NCBI GenBank assembly: GCA_036985715.1
Contig: BTQE01000002.1
Location: 1-64,000, forward strand
Length of the DNA: 64,000 nucleotides
Origin: SMXL01 sp036985715
GTDB taxonomy: Bacteria > Bacteroidota > Rhodothermia > Rhodothermales > UBA10348
Reading direction: 5' to 3'
Positions 63,375 to 64,000 of the stretch are shown here, piece after piece (position 1 is the stretch's first letter; every line of letters begins with the position of its first letter). The notes beneath the pieces are model-generated. The model saw only the letters and a list, made by a program, of their open reading frames with translations, did no database searches and was not told where the DNA came from. Made by a program: the position numbers and the translations under genes.

Positions 63375-64000
63375 TCAGGGATCCAGTCGTTCCAGTCTCA
63401 CGTTGTCAAGATTCACATCGCTGACGAGTTCGAGCTTTCCCTGACTGAACAGTTCATCATACTGGTCGATCGTTTCGATTGTTAGACTATCGAATTTGAA
63501 GTTATGATAGTCCTGAATTCTAACGCCCCCGATGTCCCGAATATTTGTGGCTTGACGGAAGCGGGACCCTTCCTCGTCGGTATAGAAATAATAGGCCATG
63601 TAGTCCATCGTGAAACGGTTTCGGTGGAACCAGTAGAGGAACCGGTCCTGATAGTCGCGCCCTCCGCCTTCCTGCTGAAACGTGATGTCAATCTTGTAGT
63701 AGGGTTCACCCAGAATCTCGACCTCTCCGAGTAGCGTCTTAACGACCGCGGGATCATTTAGGGGAAGTGGAAGAAGAACGAAGTACGAGACGCTGTTGAC
63801 CGATGTCTCCATTTTTCGGTAAAACTCTGAGTCCATTTCCGTCCGCACTCCGTCAACATCTCGTACCAGTCCGTCATTAGAGAGGATCTCCTTAATGACA
63901 GCTCCGGTCGAGTCTGTGTACGATCTCACGTATGAAAACATTCCATTTTGACGCGTAATCGAAAATTGGCGTCCACGAAAATCGAAGGTGAGACGGGCGT
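63375..64000 (-). CDS. DUF6503-like protein, C-terminal part (truncated by the window edge)
   Basis: The frame runs open from base 64000 to its stop at 63375, so the N-terminus is missing. About 208 residues are present. An in-frame ATG at 63941 exists, but the codons before it (ARLTFDFRGRQFSITRQNG) continue the same protein. ILSNDGLVRDVDGVRTEMD, LPLNDPAVVKTLLGEVEI, FQQEGGGRDYQDRFLYWF and ATNIRDIGGVRIQDYHNF resemble, from memory, a secreted Bacteroidota family named DUF6503, whose function is not known. The gene converges with gspE, with 16 bp between the stops. Confidence 0.72.
   Translation of the reverse strand, partial: ARLTFDFRGRQFSITRQNGMFSYVRSYTDSTGAVIKEILSNDGLVRDVDGVRTEMDSEFYRKMETSVNSVSYFVLLPLPLNDPAVVKTLLGEVEILGEPYYKIDITFQQEGGGRDYQDRFLYWFHRNRFTMDYMAYYFYTDEEGSRFRQATNIRDIGGVRIQDYHNFKFDSLTIETIDQYDELFSQGKLELVSDVNLDNVRLERLDP

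Noticed and set aside
1..64000. tRNA, rRNA, CRISPR array, insertion sequence or prophage
   Set aside because: Intergenic gaps were read on both strands and none showed the needed structure, repeats or transposase/integrase coding sequence.

Overview
The window looks like chromosome from a Bacteroidota-type bacterium, most plausibly of the Rhodothermota/Balneolota kind. The evidence is a TonB-dependent receptor, a TonB-family energy transducer, a PorV-like outer-membrane barrel, a GWxTD-domain lipoprotein, a carboxypeptidase-regulatory-domain protein, a DUF6503-like protein, many lipobox signal peptides, and base composition near 50% GC. Heme A synthase, protoheme farnesyltransferase, 4-hydroxyphenylpyruvate dioxygenase and homogentisate dioxygenase point to an aerobe. 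This placement is inferred from protein families; no rRNA is present. I saw no tRNA, rRNA, CRISPR array, transposase or prophage.

Layout. 1-4330 (minus strand) holds four genes: a multi-pass membrane protein, a GT4 glycosyltransferase, a CDP-glycerol-glycerophosphotransferase-like enzyme and the N-terminal part of inositol-3-phosphate synthase. They may form an inositol-containing glycolipid or glycan locus. 4670-12674 (plus) is a compact six-gene set and the most unusual part of the window: a degenerate HD protein, an MmgE/PrpD protein, a fused homoaconitase-like hydratase, a beta-decarboxylating dehydrogenase with an NADP signature, a CitD-CitE fusion and CitF. Together they look like a pathway that isomerises, oxidatively decarboxylates and cleaves a citrate-like tricarboxylate. 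The usual citrate lyase accessory genes are not present. 12797-18951 (plus) carries an M28 peptidase, RsmB, a PorV-like protein, a GtrB-like glycosyltransferase and a TonB protein. 18982-23085 (minus) holds a small barrel protein, a TonB-dependent receptor and a second RsmB/NOP-type RNA methyltransferase.

23353-29977 (plus) has a polyprenyl glycosylphosphotransferase that starts inside a 10-bp tandem repeat, GatB, a thioredoxin-fold lipoprotein without its cysteines, TpiA and a GWxTD lipoprotein. 29984-33084 (minus) has a GH3-like/serine-hydrolase fusion and an FmdB-like protein that has lost its zinc ligands. 33260-37681 has an MFS transporter and the rlmN-ctaB-ctaA cluster. 37911-44813 (plus) has a secreted protein, SecD, SecF, a STAS protein followed by a strong terminator, PurA and an orphan histidine kinase. 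44884-46870 (minus) pairs a SAM hydroxide adenosyltransferase with a sigma-like/transmembrane fusion protein.

47114-57405 contains YraN, a regulatory-domain protein, an acyl/acetoacetyl-CoA synthetase, a nine-repeat ELW-type lipoprotein, the tyrosine-degradation pair HPPD/HmgA, a lipoprotein, and an AcuI-like reductase whose start codon lies in a 14-bp tandem repeat. The window ends with an M16 peptidase, a stand-alone GspE-N-like protein, a GspE/PilB ATPase and a truncated DUF6503-like gene.
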